A stretch of DNA of 64,000 nt from Microbacterium festucae (GTDB lineage Bacteria; Actinomycetota; Actinomycetes; Actinomycetales; Microbacteriaceae): assembly GCF_025421715.1 (NCBI RefSeq), contig NZ_JAOEFC010000002.1:124001-188000 (forward strand), given 5' to 3'. The notes under the pieces were generated by a model that made no database searches, was not told the origin of the DNA, and saw only the letters and a program-made list of their open reading frames with translations. Positions 41,193 to 52,829 of the stretch are shown one piece after another. Both the position numbers and the translations under genes were made by a program. The number at the start of each line of letters is the position of its first letter. Position 1 is the first letter of the stretch.

Positions 41193-42564
41193 GGCCGGCG
41201 TGCGCGTGGCCGGCGTCGGGGTCTCCCCGGGGCGCCCGACCGGCTACGACGAGCACGACGCCGACAGGTTCCACCCCGAGCAGCACCGCTCGCAGCGCGA
41301 CGGGTTCGCCCGCGACCGCGCCCGCGTGCTGCATTCGGCCGCCCTGCGGCGCCTCGCCTCCAAGACGCAGGTGCTCAGCCCCGCCAGCCCCGCCGACTTC
41401 GCGCGCAACCGGCTCACCCACTCGCTCGAGGTCGCCCAGGTCGGCCGCGAGCTGGCGCTGGCCCTCGAGCTGTCGCCCGACGTGGTCGACACCGCCTGCC
41501 TCAGCCACGACATCGGCCACCCGCCGTTCGGGCACAACGGCGAGCGCGCGCTCAACGACTGGGCCGAGGACTTCGGCGGGTTCGAGGGCAACGCGCAGAC
41601 CCTGCGCATCCTGTCGCGCCTGGAGCCGAAGGTGCAGGGCGCAGACGGCACGTCGTTCGGGCTGAACCTCACCCGGGCGAGCCTGGATGCCTCGTGCAAG
41701 TACCCGTGGACGGTGGAGCACGCCGTGCCCGACCCGGGCGGCCGCCAGAAGTTCGGCGTGTACCCCGAGGACGAGGCGGTCTTCCACTGGCTGCGTCAGG
41801 GCGCGCCCGGGCGCGTGCGCTGCATCGAGGCCGAGGTGATGGACCTCTCGGACGACATCGCCTACTCGGTGCACGACCTCGAAGACGCGATCCTCAACGG
41901 CTACCTCGACCCGCGGCGCCTCACCGATCCGCGTGAGCGCGAGGCGCTGCTCAGCGCCATCCAGAGCTGGGTGGGGCGGGGCTTCAGCCGCGACGAGCTC
42001 GCCGACGCGCTCTACCGGCTGACGCTGCTGCCGGAGTGGCTCTCCAGCTACGACGGGTCGCGTTCGGCCGTCGCCAACCTCAAGAACCTCACGAGCGACC
42101 TCATCGGCCGCTTCGCCCGTGCGGCCACCGCCGCCACCCGCGAGCACTACAGCACCCCCGTGCTCACCCGCTACCGCGGCCGCGTCATCGTGCCGCGGGT
42201 GATCGAGGCCGAGATGGCGGTGCTGAAGGGCGTCATCGGCGCCTTCGTGGTGTCGATCGAAGGCCGCAAGGGGCTCTACAAGGAGCAGCGCCGGGTGCTG
42301 GGGCGCCTGGCGACCGCGCTCTGGGAGCGCCCCGACCACCTCGACGCCCTGCACGCCGAGGACTTCGCCGCCGCCGACGGCGACGATGCGCGCCGCCGCG
42401 TGGTCGTCGACCAGGTCGCGAGCCTCACCGACCGCTTCGCCATCGAATGGCACGCGCGCCTCATCGGTCCCGTCGACCTGCGCGAGCTGGGGCTGCGCTC
42501 CAGCGACGGCCGCAGCATCCTCCCGTCCGGCTTCGCCCTTCCCGAGCCGCTCGAGGGACTCTGA
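41182..42564 (+). CDS. dgt: dGTP triphosphohydrolase
   Basis: 460 residues. HD-domain metal site: NRLTHSLEVAQVGRELA and LSHDIGHPPFGHNGE, with a later conserved MDLSDDIAYSVHDLEDA (Asp). It cleaves dGTP to deoxyguanosine and triphosphate. GTG 41182 overlaps the dusB stop by 11 bases; a second GTG follows immediately. dnaG begins at its stop codon (TGATG), the usual actinobacterial dgt-dnaG pair. Confidence 0.92.
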   Translation: MVAEAGVRVAGVGVSPGRPTGYDEHDADRFHPEQHRSQRDGFARDRARVLHSAALRRLASKTQVLSPASPADFARNRLTHSLEVAQVGRELALALELSPDVVDTACLSHDIGHPPFGHNGERALNDWAEDFGGFEGNAQTLRILSRLEPKVQGADGTSFGLNLTRASLDASCKYPWTVEHAVPDPGGRQKFGVYPEDEAVFHWLRQGAPGRVRCIEAEVMDLSDDIAYSVHDLEDAILNGYLDPRRLTDPREREALLSAIQSWVGRGFSRDELADALYRLTLLPEWLSSYDGSRSAVANLKNLTSDLIGRFARAATAATREHYSTPVLTRYRGRVIVPRVIEAEMAVLKGVIGAFVVSIEGRKGLYKEQRRVLGRLATALWERPDHLDALHAEDFAAADGDDARRRVVVDQVASLTDRFAIEWHARLIGPVDLRELGLRSSDGRSILPSGFALPEPLEGL

Positions 42565-44468
42565 TGGCGCGCATCCGGCAGGCCGACGTCGACGAGGTCA
42601 AGGCGCGCACCAACATCGCCGACATCGTGGGCGAGCGGGTGGCGCTGAAGTCGGCGGGCGTCGGATCGCTCAAGGGTCTGTGCCCCTTCCACGACGAGCG
42701 CAGCCCGAGCTTCCACGTGCGCCCGCAGGTGGGCTACTACCACTGCTTCGGATGCGGCGAGTCGGGCGACGTGTACTCGTTCCTGCGCGCGATGGACCAC
42801 CTCTCGTTCACAGAGACGGTCGAACGCCTCGCGGGCCGGATCGGCTACCAGCTGCACTACGAAGACGGGGGAGCGGCCCCCGAGACGAGCGGACGCACCC
42901 GGCTGTACGCCGCCAACACCGCCGCCGCCGAGTGGTATCGCACCCAGCTGGCGGGGGCCGAGGCCGAGGCCGGCCGCCGGTTCCTGGGGGAGCGGGGCTT
43001 CGACGCGGGAGCGGCGGCGCACTTCGGCGTGGGCTACGCCCCGAAGGGGTGGAACGGCCTGCGCGACGCGATGCGCGCGCAGGGGTTCACCGACGAGGAG
43101 CTCACCACGGCGGGTCTGCTCTCGCAGGGCCAGCGCGGCGTCTACGACCGCTTCCGCGGGCGCGTCGTGTGGCCCATCCGCGACGTCACCGGCCAGACCA
43201 TCGGCTTCGGTGCCCGGCGCCTCTACGACGACGACCAGGGGCCCAAGTACCTCAACACCCCCGAGACGCCGATCTACAAGAAGGCGCAGGTGCTCTACGG
43301 CCTCGACCTGGCCAAGAAGTCGATCTCCCGCGACCACCGCGTCGTCGTGGTCGAGGGCTACACCGACGTCATGGCCTGCCACCTGGCGGGGGTCACCACC
43401 GCGATCGCCAGCTGCGGCACCGCCTTCGGCTCCGACCACATCACGGTGCTGCGCCGCGTGATGGGCGACGACTCGGCATCCGGCGAGGTCGTCTTCACCT
43501 TCGACCCGGATGCCGCGGGCCAGAAGGCGGCGCTGCGCGCCTTCGGCGACGAGAAGCGGTTCGCCGCGCAGACCTACGTCGCCGTCGCCCCCGACGGCCT
43601 CGACCCGTGCGATCTGCGCCTCATGCGCGGCGACGGCGCCGTGCGCAGCCTCATCCAGACCAAGGCGCCGATGTTCGAGTTCGTCATCGACCAGCGACTG
43701 GCCGGGTTCGACCTCGGCACCGTCGAGGGGCGCGTCGGCGCGCTGCGCGCCGCGGCCCCCATCGTCGCCGACATCCGCGACCCCGCTCTGCGCCCCGGCT
43801 ACACGCGGGTGCTCGCCCGCAAGCTCGGCCTCGACCTGTCGGAGGTCACCCCCGCCGTCGAACGCGCTGCGCGCGCCTCCCGCGCCGCCGCCGCGCCCGG
43901 CGCCACCGCCGGGGCACCGGCCGCACCGGGCGCTCGTCAGAGCCCCGCAGGCCCGGGCGCCGCGGCCGCCGACGACGCGGCATCCGCACCGCTGGCGCGG
44001 GTGACCATCGCGAGCCTGCCGCGCAACGCCGACGTGTCGACCGAGCGCGACGCGCTCATGGGCATCCTGCAGTACGGGCACCAGCTCGAGCCGGCCGCCG
44101 TCGACGCCGCCCTCGCGCTGCCGATGACCCACCCCGCGTTGGAGGCGGTGCGCCAGGCCGTGCTCGCCCAGCCCGACCGCACCCGCATCGGGTGGTCGTC
44201 GCAGGCCGCCGAGGCCACCCGCGAGCCGTACCGGTCGCTGGCCGTCGAACTGCTCACGGGCGTGTTCCCCGCCCTCAGCGAGGCCGAGGCGCTCGCCTCG
44301 ACGCGCGCGCTGTGCGTGCACCTGCAGGTGCGCGCGCTCGACCGCCGCAAGCACGAGCTGCTGGGAGCCATCCAGCGCGTTCCCGCCGACTCGGCCGAGG
44401 GGCGCGAGGTGCGCGTGGCGCTGCGCGACCTCGACCGCCAGCGCGCCGCGCTCATCGAGGCCCGGTAG
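42564..44468 (+). CDS. dnaG: DNA primase
   Basis: 634 residues. CHC2 zinc finger CPFHDERSPSFHVRPQ...YYHCFGCG at ~40-65, Toprim domain with VVVEGYTDVMA (Glu) and FDPDAAGQKAA (DxD-like), and a C-terminal helicase-binding domain after a low-complexity linker (about 440-480). It synthesises the RNA primers of replication. The linker is rich in Ala, Pro and Gly, as in other high-GC actinobacteria. Confidence 0.95.
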   Translation: MARIRQADVDEVKARTNIADIVGERVALKSAGVGSLKGLCPFHDERSPSFHVRPQVGYYHCFGCGESGDVYSFLRAMDHLSFTETVERLAGRIGYQLHYEDGGAAPETSGRTRLYAANTAAAEWYRTQLAGAEAEAGRRFLGERGFDAGAAAHFGVGYAPKGWNGLRDAMRAQGFTDEELTTAGLLSQGQRGVYDRFRGRVVWPIRDVTGQTIGFGARRLYDDDQGPKYLNTPETPIYKKAQVLYGLDLAKKSISRDHRVVVVEGYTDVMACHLAGVTTAIASCGTAFGSDHITVLRRVMGDDSASGEVVFTFDPDAAGQKAALRAFGDEKRFAAQTYVAVAPDGLDPCDLRLMRGDGAVRSLIQTKAPMFEFVIDQRLAGFDLGTVEGRVGALRAAAPIVADIRDPALRPGYTRVLARKLGLDLSEVTPAVERAARASRAAAAPGATAGAPAAPGARQSPAGPGAAAADDAASAPLARVTIASLPRNADVSTERDALMGILQYGHQLEPAAVDAALALPMTHPALEAVRQAVLAQPDRTRIGWSSQAAEATREPYRSLAVELLTGVFPALSEAEALASTRALCVHLQVRALDRRKHELLGAIQRVPADSAEGREVRVALRDLDRQRAALIEAR

Positions 44469-44515
44469 CGGGCCGGCGCGACGGCGCAGCTGTGGGGCGG
44501 TGGCAAGATGAACCC

Positions 44516-45274
44516 ATGACCCGTGCCGCCGACGTCGCCCTCCGGGCCGAGGACCTCTCGATCGCCCGCGCCGGCCTGCGGGTCGTCGACGGACTGAGCG
44601 TGACCGTGCGCGCCGGCGGCGCCCTGGCCGTGATGGGCGCCACCGGATCGGGGAAGTCCAGCCTCGCCGCCGTGCTCGCCGGCGACGACGACCCGACGGT
44701 GCAGGTGGTCGGCGGCCGGGCCGAGATGCACGGCATCGACGTGCGCCGACGCGGCCGGCAGCTGCGCATCCGCCGCTACCTCACCGGCTATCTGCCGCAG
44801 GGCGCCGGCGCCGCACTCCCGGCGCGCATGACGGTGTCGGAGGTCATCTCCGAGCCGATCGTCAGCCGCGACCGCCGCGTGAACCAGCGCGCCCTCGCCC
44901 TGCGGGTGGCGGGACTGCTCGACGAGCTGCAGCTGCCGATCGGCGCCGCCGCGAAGTACCCCTACGAACTGAGCTCGGGCATGCGGCAGCGCGTCGCCCT
45001 GGCCCGCGCGCTCGTGCTCGACCCGCGCCTGTTCATCGGCGACGAGCCCTACGGCTACCTCGACGTGGATGTGCGCCGGGCCGCGCGCGACGCGCTGCTG
45101 CGCCGGCGCGCGGATGCCGGGATGGCGCTCGTGCTCGTCACCAACGACACCGCCGCGATCGACGAGCTCGACGCCGACGTCCTGGTGCTGCGCGACGGCC
45201 ACACCGTCGGCTACGGGCACGGCACCGACGGTGTGCTCTGGACCCCCGGCAGCGAGGTGCCCCGGTCGTCGTGA
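44516..45274 (+). CDS. ABC-type ATP-binding protein with unusual switch loop
   Basis: 252 residues. Walker A GATGSGKSS (~41), signature YELSSGMRQRVALA (~153) and Walker B LFIGDEPYGYLD. Its arrangement resembles peptide/nickel ATPases (OppD/OppF type). The switch-loop histidine is replaced by Asn: LVLVTNDTAAI in place of VTHD. No permease or binding protein lies near it. ATG 44516 used; a CAAGAT box six bases upstream is weak. Confidence 0.78.
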   Translation: MTRAADVALRAEDLSIARAGLRVVDGLSVTVRAGGALAVMGATGSGKSSLAAVLAGDDDPTVQVVGGRAEMHGIDVRRRGRQLRIRRYLTGYLPQGAGAALPARMTVSEVISEPIVSRDRRVNQRALALRVAGLLDELQLPIGAAAKYPYELSSGMRQRVALARALVLDPRLFIGDEPYGYLDVDVRRAARDALLRRRADAGMALVLVTNDTAAIDELDADVLVLRDGHTVGYGHGTDGVLWTPGSEVPRSS

Positions 45275-45338
45275 ATGGTCACGTGCACCCGTCGGGATTT
45301 GCTAAGCTAGTCGAGTTGTCCCGCCACGGCGGGGCTGA

Positions 45339-45411
45339 TCCTCGGTAGCTCAATTGGCAGAGCAATCGGCTGTTAACCGATAGGTTCTTGGTTCGAGTCC
45401 AAGCCGGGGAG
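45339..45411 (+). tRNA. tRNA-Asn (GTT)
   Basis: 73 bases. Acceptor TCCTCGG/CCGGGGA, D arm GCTCAATTGGCAGAGC, anticodon loop CTGTTAA (GTT), T arm TTGG-TTCGAGT-CCAA. A TAAGCT -10 candidate is at 45303-45308. Confidence 0.95.
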
Positions 45412-45446
45412 CGAGAGATCCGCGTCATCTAACGCGACTCTCACCT

Positions 45447-45480
45447 AAGACCCGGGCTTCCACCCCGGGTCTTTTCCTTT
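45447..45480 (+). terminator. Terminator after tRNA-Asn
   Basis: AAGACCCGGG / CCCGGGTCTT, perfect 10-bp stem, loop CTTCCAC, followed by TTTCCTTT. Confidence 0.9.
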
Positions 45481-45569
45481 CCCCGGGCGCGCGCCTCATC
45501 CGCGCGGCGCGCCGGTCGCGATGGCGATGCGCCCCGCACCGGTGGGGTGCGGGGCGCATCGCCGGGCGG

Positions 45570-47585
45570 TCAGCCCGTGGTGAGCACCGGATGCTGCGGT
45601 GCCGACCCGATCGTGGAGATCTGCACGCCGACGGTGACCGCGGTGCCCCACTGCAGGTTGTCGCGACCGTAGCCGTCGGCCGTGCAGGTGACCACTCCGG
45701 CGGCCACCGCGCACGTCGTCCCCCAGCTGCCGGTCACGGCCAGGGCGGTGGGGTCGGCCCACGACACCTGCCATGCCAGCGGTGAGCCCGCCTGGGCGGC
45801 GGTGACCGTCAACTCGGCGGTGTACGCGCCGGGCCAGGCGGTGGCGGTGCGGTAGGCCGCGGTGTAGGCCCCCGCCCCGGGCCCGGGGGTCGGCTCGACG
45901 GCCGGCGGTGCGGCATCGCCCACGGTGAGCGTCGGCGCCTGCGGCGCCGCGCCCCGCGTGGCCACCTGCACGCCCACGGTCGCGGAGGTGCCCCACCGGA
46001 AGGCGTCGGCGCCGTAGCCGGCGGCGGTGCAGGTGACGATGCCGTCGGCGACGTCGCACGTGGTGCCCCACGCGTTGATGATGCCGGTGGCGTCGGCATC
46101 CCGCCACGAGACCACCCAGTCCAGCTCCGCACCCGACGCGGGGGCCGTCACGGTGAGCTCGGCCGTGTAGGCGCCGCCCCACGCCGGGCCCGCGTGGTAC
46201 GTGGCGGTGTAGTCGGCGCCGCCGCCCACCGGCGGCGTGGGGGATGCGGTCGGCGTCGGGGTTGCGGTGGGTGTCGGTGTCGCGGTGGGCGTGGGTGTCG
46301 CGGTGGGCGTTGCGGTCGGGGTCGGGGTCGGCGTCGGTGTCGCGGTGGGCGTTGCGGTCGGGGTCGGCGTCGGGGTTGCGGTGGGTGTCGGCGTCGGCGT
46401 CGGCGTCGGTGTCGGGGTTGCGGTCGGCGTCGGTGTCGCGGTGGGCGTCGCGGTGGGCGTCGGCGTCGGGGTGGCGGTGACCGTCGAGGCGCGCAGGATC
46501 GCGGCATCCGAGCCGAGGTACACGGTGCCGGTCGCCTCGTCGACGGCGAGGCTGTAGGCCGCCGACGCGTCGACGGTGGCGTAGCGGGTCCACGAGCGGC
46601 CGTCGGCGCTGCGGTAGATCTCGCCGTTGCCGCTCAGCGTGTAGAGGGCGCCGCTCTCGGCCTTGTAGACGTCGCGCAGCCGGTAGCCGCCGGGCGCGAT
46701 GTCGTAGACCGGGGTCACCGACTGGCCGGTGCGGGTGTCGTAGACGCGCACCCGCGCACCCCAGCCGTACGAGACGATGTCGTGTCCGATGGACTGCACC
46801 TGGTCGGCCTGGTAGGCCCAGAACGCGGAGCTGTCGTCCTGCAGCGTCGTCCAGCCCTGCGCGTCCCAGCGCTCGAGCGGACCGAGCACGTCGCCCAGCA
46901 CCGCCGAGGTGTAGAGCTTCCCGTCGACGGCCTCCATCCAGTAGTAGCGCGACAGATCGCCGGTGCCGACGCTGCGACGCTGGATCAGCTGCCAGTCCGA
47001 GACGCCGTCGGGGGAGTACCAGATCGCGGCGTAGGCCTGGCCGGTGGCGGCGTCGTTCGAGCTGCCCGCGAGGAACAGGTCGACGCCGTCGGTGGAGGCC
47101 ACGTCGAACACGTGCACCATCGGCGCGACGCCCTCGTTCGCCCAGGCGCCCGAGCGGTTCGAGGCGAACCCGACATTGGTGTCCCAGCCACCCCGCGGAT
47201 CGATCTCGGGGGCGTACAGCGCGTCACCGACCCGGGTGATCACGTCGATGTCCTCGGTGGGGACGGTGAGGTGCCGGGTGGGTGCGGCGGTGCCCAGATC
47301 GTAGCTGTAGAGGTCGATCGGGCCGGTGTTCGCGCCGTAGTCGCCGTAGCCGGCGTAGAGGCGGCCGTCGTCGATGATGAGGTCGCCCACCTTGCGCCCT
47401 TCGGCGGTGGGCTGGGTGTCGGCGCCGCGGGCGGCGGCGAACACCGACAGGGCGAGCGGGGTGGTGCGGTCAGCGGCCGATGCCGGTGCCGCCAGGGCGA
47501 TGCCGGCGCTGACGGCGAGGGTCGCCGTCAGCGCGAGCGCGACGGTGCGTCGCCCACCGCCTCGCAGCGGGGAGGGGTTGTTCAC
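45570..47585 (-). CDS. Secreted protein: beta-propeller-like domain, Thr-Pro repeat linker, two CBM2-like domains
   Basis: 671 residues. Sec signal peptide (~1-36, cleavage after APASA). Residues ~40-365 look like repeated beta-strand modules with [14 protein letters not shown] and [11 protein letters not shown], suggesting a propeller. An ~85-residue Thr/Pro/Ala linker follows. Two homologous ~100-residue modules end the protein ([40 protein letters not shown]), each with two Cys (TTC...VTC) likely disulphide-bonded; they resemble CBM2 carbohydrate-binding domains. No catalytic motif is obvious. GTG 47585 has AAGGAG upstream. I do not know its substrate. Confidence 0.75.
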   Translation of the reverse strand: MNNPSPLRGGGRRTVALALTATLAVSAGIALAAPASAADRTTPLALSVFAAARGADTQPTAEGRKVGDLIIDDGRLYAGYGDYGANTGPIDLYSYDLGTAAPTRHLTVPTEDIDVITRVGDALYAPEIDPRGGWDTNVGFASNRSGAWANEGVAPMVHVFDVASTDGVDLFLAGSSNDAATGQAYAAIWYSPDGVSDWQLIQRRSVGTGDLSRYYWMEAVDGKLYTSAVLGDVLGPLERWDAQGWTTLQDDSSAFWAYQADQVQSIGHDIVSYGWGARVRVYDTRTGQSVTPVYDIAPGGYRLRDVYKAESGALYTLSGNGEIYRSADGRSWTRYATVDASAAYSLAVDEATGTVYLGSDAAILRASTVTATPTPTPTATPTATPTPTATPTPTPTPTPTPTATPTPTPTATPTATPTPTPTPTATPTATPTPTATPTPTATPTPTASPTPPVGGGADYTATYHAGPAWGGAYTAELTVTAPASGAELDWVVSWRDADATGIINAWGTTCDVADGIVTCTAAGYGADAFRWGTSATVGVQVATRGAAPQAPTLTVGDAAPPAVEPTPGPGAGAYTAAYRTATAWPGAYTAELTVTAAQAGSPLAWQVSWADPTALAVTGSWGTTCAVAAGVVTCTADGYGRDNLQWGTAVTVGVQISTIGSAPQHPVLTTG
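46236..46480. repeat. Thr-Pro-coding minisatellite
   Basis: Imperfect tandem copies of GTCGGCGTCGGGGT-like 6/12/18-bp units that encode the Thr-Pro-Ala linker on the minus strand. The other strand codes for a Val-Gly-Ala run, which I regard as noise. Confidence 0.9.
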
Positions 47586-47719
47586 GGGGGTCTCCTTATG
47601 GGGTAGGAACGAACACCGCCCCACCGGCGCTGCAGCGACGGTGACGACGGTGTCGTGGTTCACATTCCCATATCGGATGCCGCCGCGACGGCGTGAGGGC
47701 CGCGGCAAACCCCGTGGGG

Positions 47720-48286
47720 TCAGGCGTCGATCTCGTCGACTCCCGGCATCCAGCTCGCACCGGGGCGTCCCCACCCGCGTTTGCGGGCGATCTTCTGCAC
47801 CGTCTTCCAGTCGCCGTCGTCGAGCCGGTCGATGTAGAGCACGCCGTCGAGATGGTCGAACTCGTGCTGCATGATGCGCGCGCGCCAGCCGTCGACGTCG
47901 ATCTGCACCGGTGCGCCCTCGAGGTCGGTGCCCGTCACGCGCACGCGGTCGGAGCGGCGCAGCGCGAAGCGCTCACCCGGGAACGACAGGCAGCCCTCCG
48001 ACTCGTCGTCGGGGTCGGGGGCGCCCGGCTCGGGCGGGGTCATCCACAGCTCGGGGTTGATGATCACCCCGCGCCAGGGGGCGCCGTCGTCGTCCTGGTA
48101 GGTGTAGGTGTAGATGCGCAGGCCCACCCCGACCTGCGGGGCGGCCAGTCCCACGCCGGGGGCGGCGTCCATCGTGTCGAACATGTCGGCGACGAGCGTG
48201 CGGATCTCGTCGGTCACCTCGCCGACGGGGGCGGCGGGGGCGTGCAGGACGGGATCGCCCATGATGCGAATCGGAAGAACGGCCAC
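47720..48286 (-). CDS. def: Peptide deformylase
   Basis: 188 residues. All three motifs are present: [10 protein letters not shown] (I), EGCLSFPGE (II) and QHEFDHLDG (III, zinc His-Glu-His). It removes the formyl group from N-terminal Met. GTG start with TAGGCT six bases upstream. It is divergent from a membrane-protein gene with overlapping promoters (48287-48328). Confidence 0.95.
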   Translation of the reverse strand: MAVLPIRIMGDPVLHAPAAPVGEVTDEIRTLVADMFDTMDAAPGVGLAAPQVGVGLRIYTYTYQDDDGAPWRGVIINPELWMTPPEPGAPDPDDESEGCLSFPGERFALRRSDRVRVTGTDLEGAPVQIDVDGWRARIMQHEFDHLDGVLYIDRLDDGDWKTVQKIARKRGWGRPGASWMPGVDEIDA

Positions 48287-48292
48287 GTCCTG

Positions 48293-48322
48293 AGCCTATC
48301 GAGCGGAGCCTGCGGCTAGGGT
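48293..48322. promoter_or_regulatory. Overlapping divergent promoters of def and the DMT-like gene
   Basis: Minus-strand TAGGCT (48293-48298) for def and plus-strand TAGGGT (48317-48322) for the next gene, each six bases before its GTG. The starts are only 42 bases apart. Confidence 0.5.
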
Positions 48323-48328
48323 CGAGGG

Positions 48329-49399
48329 GTGGAAGCCGCGGTCATGGCGCTGGAGGAGATCACCGACGAACTGGTCGGCATCTTCAAGGACCCCGCGATC
48401 CTCATCGGGATCCCGCTGGCGCTGCTGGGCGCGGTGTTCATGTCGTTCGGTGCGCAGTACCAGCACCGCGGCGTGCAGAAGGTCGAACGCCTCACGGCGG
48501 TCTCGGGCAACACCGGCCTGACCGGCGGTCAGCTCGTCAACCTGCTGCGGCGCCCCTCGTGGGTGCTCGGCACGGTCATGCTGGGGCTCGCCATCGTCTG
48601 CCAGCTCGCGGCCATGTCTTTCGCGCCGCTGATCATCGTGCAGCCGATCGGCGCGATCTCGCTCGTGATCACCACGTTGCTCAACGCCCGCATCAGCGGT
48701 CACAAGCCCACACGGCGCTCCATCACCGCCATCGCGCTGTGCGTCGTGGGCATCTTCATCTTCGTGACGATCGCCGCCCTCTACGCCACCGAGACGGCCG
48801 TCAGCGACCAGCAGCTGATCACCGTGCTGATCATCCTGGCGGTGGTCATCGTCGTCATCGGCGGTACCTGGCTGTGGCTGCGCCAGCGCACCTCGGCGCT
48901 GTTCTACATCGTCGCCGCCGGCGTGATCTACGGCTTCGTGGCCACCCTCGCCAAGATCGTCATCACCCGCATCCAGTACGGCGACTTCGACTGGCTCACC
49001 ATCATCTGCGTCATCGCGCTCGTGGCCGGCACCGCAGCCGGGGCCTACTTCGTGCAGACCGCCTATGCCTCGGGCCCGCCCGACCTCGTCATCGCCGGCC
49101 TCACCGTGGTCGACCCGATCGTCGCTATCGTCATCGGCCTCACCGTGCTGCACGAGGCGGCCACCGCCCCCTTCGGGGCCTACATCGGCTTCGTCATCGC
49201 CGGTGCCCTCGCCGTGACCGGTGTCTTCCAGCTGGCCCGCTACCACCCGCAGGTCGTCAGCGACAGCCAGGAGATCCCCATCGCCCGCGGCAGCGAGCCT
49301 GCCGTCAAGACCGGGGCGATCCGGCTCACCGAGGCGGTGTCGAAGGTGTGGCCCGAGCCGCCCGTCGACGACGAGAGGCCGCCGCGCACGCGCCGGTAG
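48329..49399 (+). CDS. DMT-superfamily (NIPA-like) membrane protein
   Basis: 356 residues, nine or ten hydrophobic helices. Features IGIPLALLGAVFMSFGAQYQHRG, LGTVMLGLAIVCQLAAMSF and QPIGAISLVITTLLNARIS match the NIPA-like/DMT magnesium or drug exporter family. The last ~50 residues are a hydrophilic cytoplasmic tail. GTG 48329 has TAGGGT six bases upstream, predicting a leaderless message; ATG 48344 is an alternative. Substrate unknown. Confidence 0.78.
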   Translation: MEAAVMALEEITDELVGIFKDPAILIGIPLALLGAVFMSFGAQYQHRGVQKVERLTAVSGNTGLTGGQLVNLLRRPSWVLGTVMLGLAIVCQLAAMSFAPLIIVQPIGAISLVITTLLNARISGHKPTRRSITAIALCVVGIFIFVTIAALYATETAVSDQQLITVLIILAVVIVVIGGTWLWLRQRTSALFYIVAAGVIYGFVATLAKIVITRIQYGDFDWLTIICVIALVAGTAAGAYFVQTAYASGPPDLVIAGLTVVDPIVAIVIGLTVLHEAATAPFGAYIGFVIAGALAVTGVFQLARYHPQVVSDSQEIPIARGSEPAVKTGAIRLTEAVSKVWPEPPVDDERPPRTRR

Positions 49400-49413
49400 G
49401 CTGGATGGCCCAG

Positions 49414-49487
49414 GGGGCGGTGGCCAAGCTGGTCAAGGCAGCGGGCTCATAACCCGACGATCGTGGGTTCAAGTCCCACCCGCCCTA
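49414..49487 (+). tRNA. tRNA-Met (CAT)
   Basis: 74 bases. Acceptor GGGGCGG pairs with CCGCCCT (first pair G-T), anticodon loop CTCATAA, T arm GTGGG-TTCAAGT-CCCAC. The anticodon stem carries GGG/CCC pairs as in initiator tRNAs, but class (initiator, elongator or Ile2) is not settled. Confidence 0.88.
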
Positions 49488-49492
49488 CGCGA

Positions 49493-49520
49493 GAGAGCGG
49501 TCGCTTCGGCGGCCGCTCTC
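49493..49520 (+). terminator. Terminator after tRNA-Met
   Basis: GAGAGCGGTCGC / GCGGCCGCTCTC with a TTCG tetraloop; one G-T pair. Confidence 0.85.
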
Positions 49521-49561
49521 GGCATGTCCGGGAGCCGTGCGCGCCGCGCGACGTGACGTTC

Positions 49562-51998
<2,437 letters not shown>

Positions 51999-52027
51999 GG
52001 CGCGGCCACCCCGCCGATGGGTCACCG

Positions 52028-52067
52028 AATCACACGCTTGTGATTTGCGTGGCCCATCGGCGATAAT
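52028..52067. promoter_or_regulatory. Promoter of the DUF3145 gene with a dyad on its -35
   Basis: TTGTGA (52039-52044), 17 bases, GATAAT (52062-52067). The perfect palindrome AATCACA-CGCT-TGTGATT (52028-52045) covers the -35. Outside it, CGCCGATGGG and CCCATCGGCG (ending 52062) form a further inverted repeat. Either a repressor site or the MFS terminator, or both. Confidence 0.55.
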
Positions 52068-52152
52068 GGGCGCATAACCGCATAGCCCGCCGCTCATCGG
52101 CGTCTCGCATCAGGTCGTAGGGGAAGACGTACCTGACAACAAGGAGACGATG

Positions 52153-52680
52153 ATGGTGACACCTGCGTCGACCCCTCGGTCGACCGCACAGGCGCGTGGA
52201 GTGATCTTCATCCACTCCGCGCCCCGGGCGCTGTGCCCCCACCTCGAGTGGGCGGTCGGTCGCGCCCTCGGACACGCGGTGAGCTTCGACTGGGCCGACC
52301 AGCCGGTGCTCTCCGGCAGCCGCCGCGCGGAGTTCTACTGGGAGGGCCCCGCCGGCACGGGCGCGGCCCTGGCCACGGCGATCCGCGGCTGGGAGCACCT
52401 GCGCTTCGAGGTGAGCGAAGACCCCACCCCGCGCAGTGACGGCGGGCGCTGGATGCACACGCCCGACCTCGGCATCCACTTCGCCCAGACCGACACCGCC
52501 GGCAACGTCGTCATCCCCGAAGACCGCGTGCGCTACGCGATGGAGATCTCGGCCGGCGACCTGTCGGAGCTGCAGCGCGAGCTGCAGGTGGCGCTGGGCT
52601 CGGCGTGGGACGAAGAGCTCGACGCGTTCCGCCACGCCAGCGACGACGCACCCGTCGTCTGGCTGCACAAGGTGGGCTGA
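52153..52680 (+). CDS. DUF3145 family protein
   Basis: 175 residues. RGVIFIHSAPRALCPHLEWAVGRALG, then GGRWMHTPDLGIHFAQTD and VPEDRVRYAM-like (VIPEDRVRYAMEI) match the actinobacterial DUF3145 family. Function unknown. From memory, Streptomyces and Mycobacterium carry it next to the fatty-acid synthesis cluster, as it is here. ATG 52153 lies six bases after AAGGAG; ATG 52150 is also possible. Confidence 0.85.
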   Translation: MVTPASTPRSTAQARGVIFIHSAPRALCPHLEWAVGRALGHAVSFDWADQPVLSGSRRAEFYWEGPAGTGAALATAIRGWEHLRFEVSEDPTPRSDGGRWMHTPDLGIHFAQTDTAGNVVIPEDRVRYAMEISAGDLSELQRELQVALGSAWDEELDAFRHASDDAPVVWLHKVG

Positions 52681-52770
52681 GACCCACCCGCACAGACTCG
52701 GGCGGGGCAGAGCGCCCGTACCGGCCTCGGACGGCTTCCCGGGGACCGGGATCGCGACCGCACCGCCCGA

Positions 52771-52818
52771 CACGAAAGAAGACGCCCCCGGGGTCCATAC
52801 CCGGGGGCGTCTTTCGTG
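52771..52818. terminator. Bidirectional terminator between DUF3145 and fabF
   Basis: GACGCCCCCGGG / CCCGGGGGCGTC perfect stem with loop GTCCATA, extended outward by CACGAAAG/CTTTCGTG with two bulged A. A/T-rich flanks on both sides suit two convergent genes. Confidence 0.9.
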
Positions 52819-52829
52819 GTGTCGCGGGG

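Noticed and set aside
46237..46557. Plus-strand ORF coding a Val-Gly-Ala repeat protein
   Set aside because: It is the antisense reading of the Thr-Pro linker minisatellite of the secreted protein; no start context or homology-like composition.
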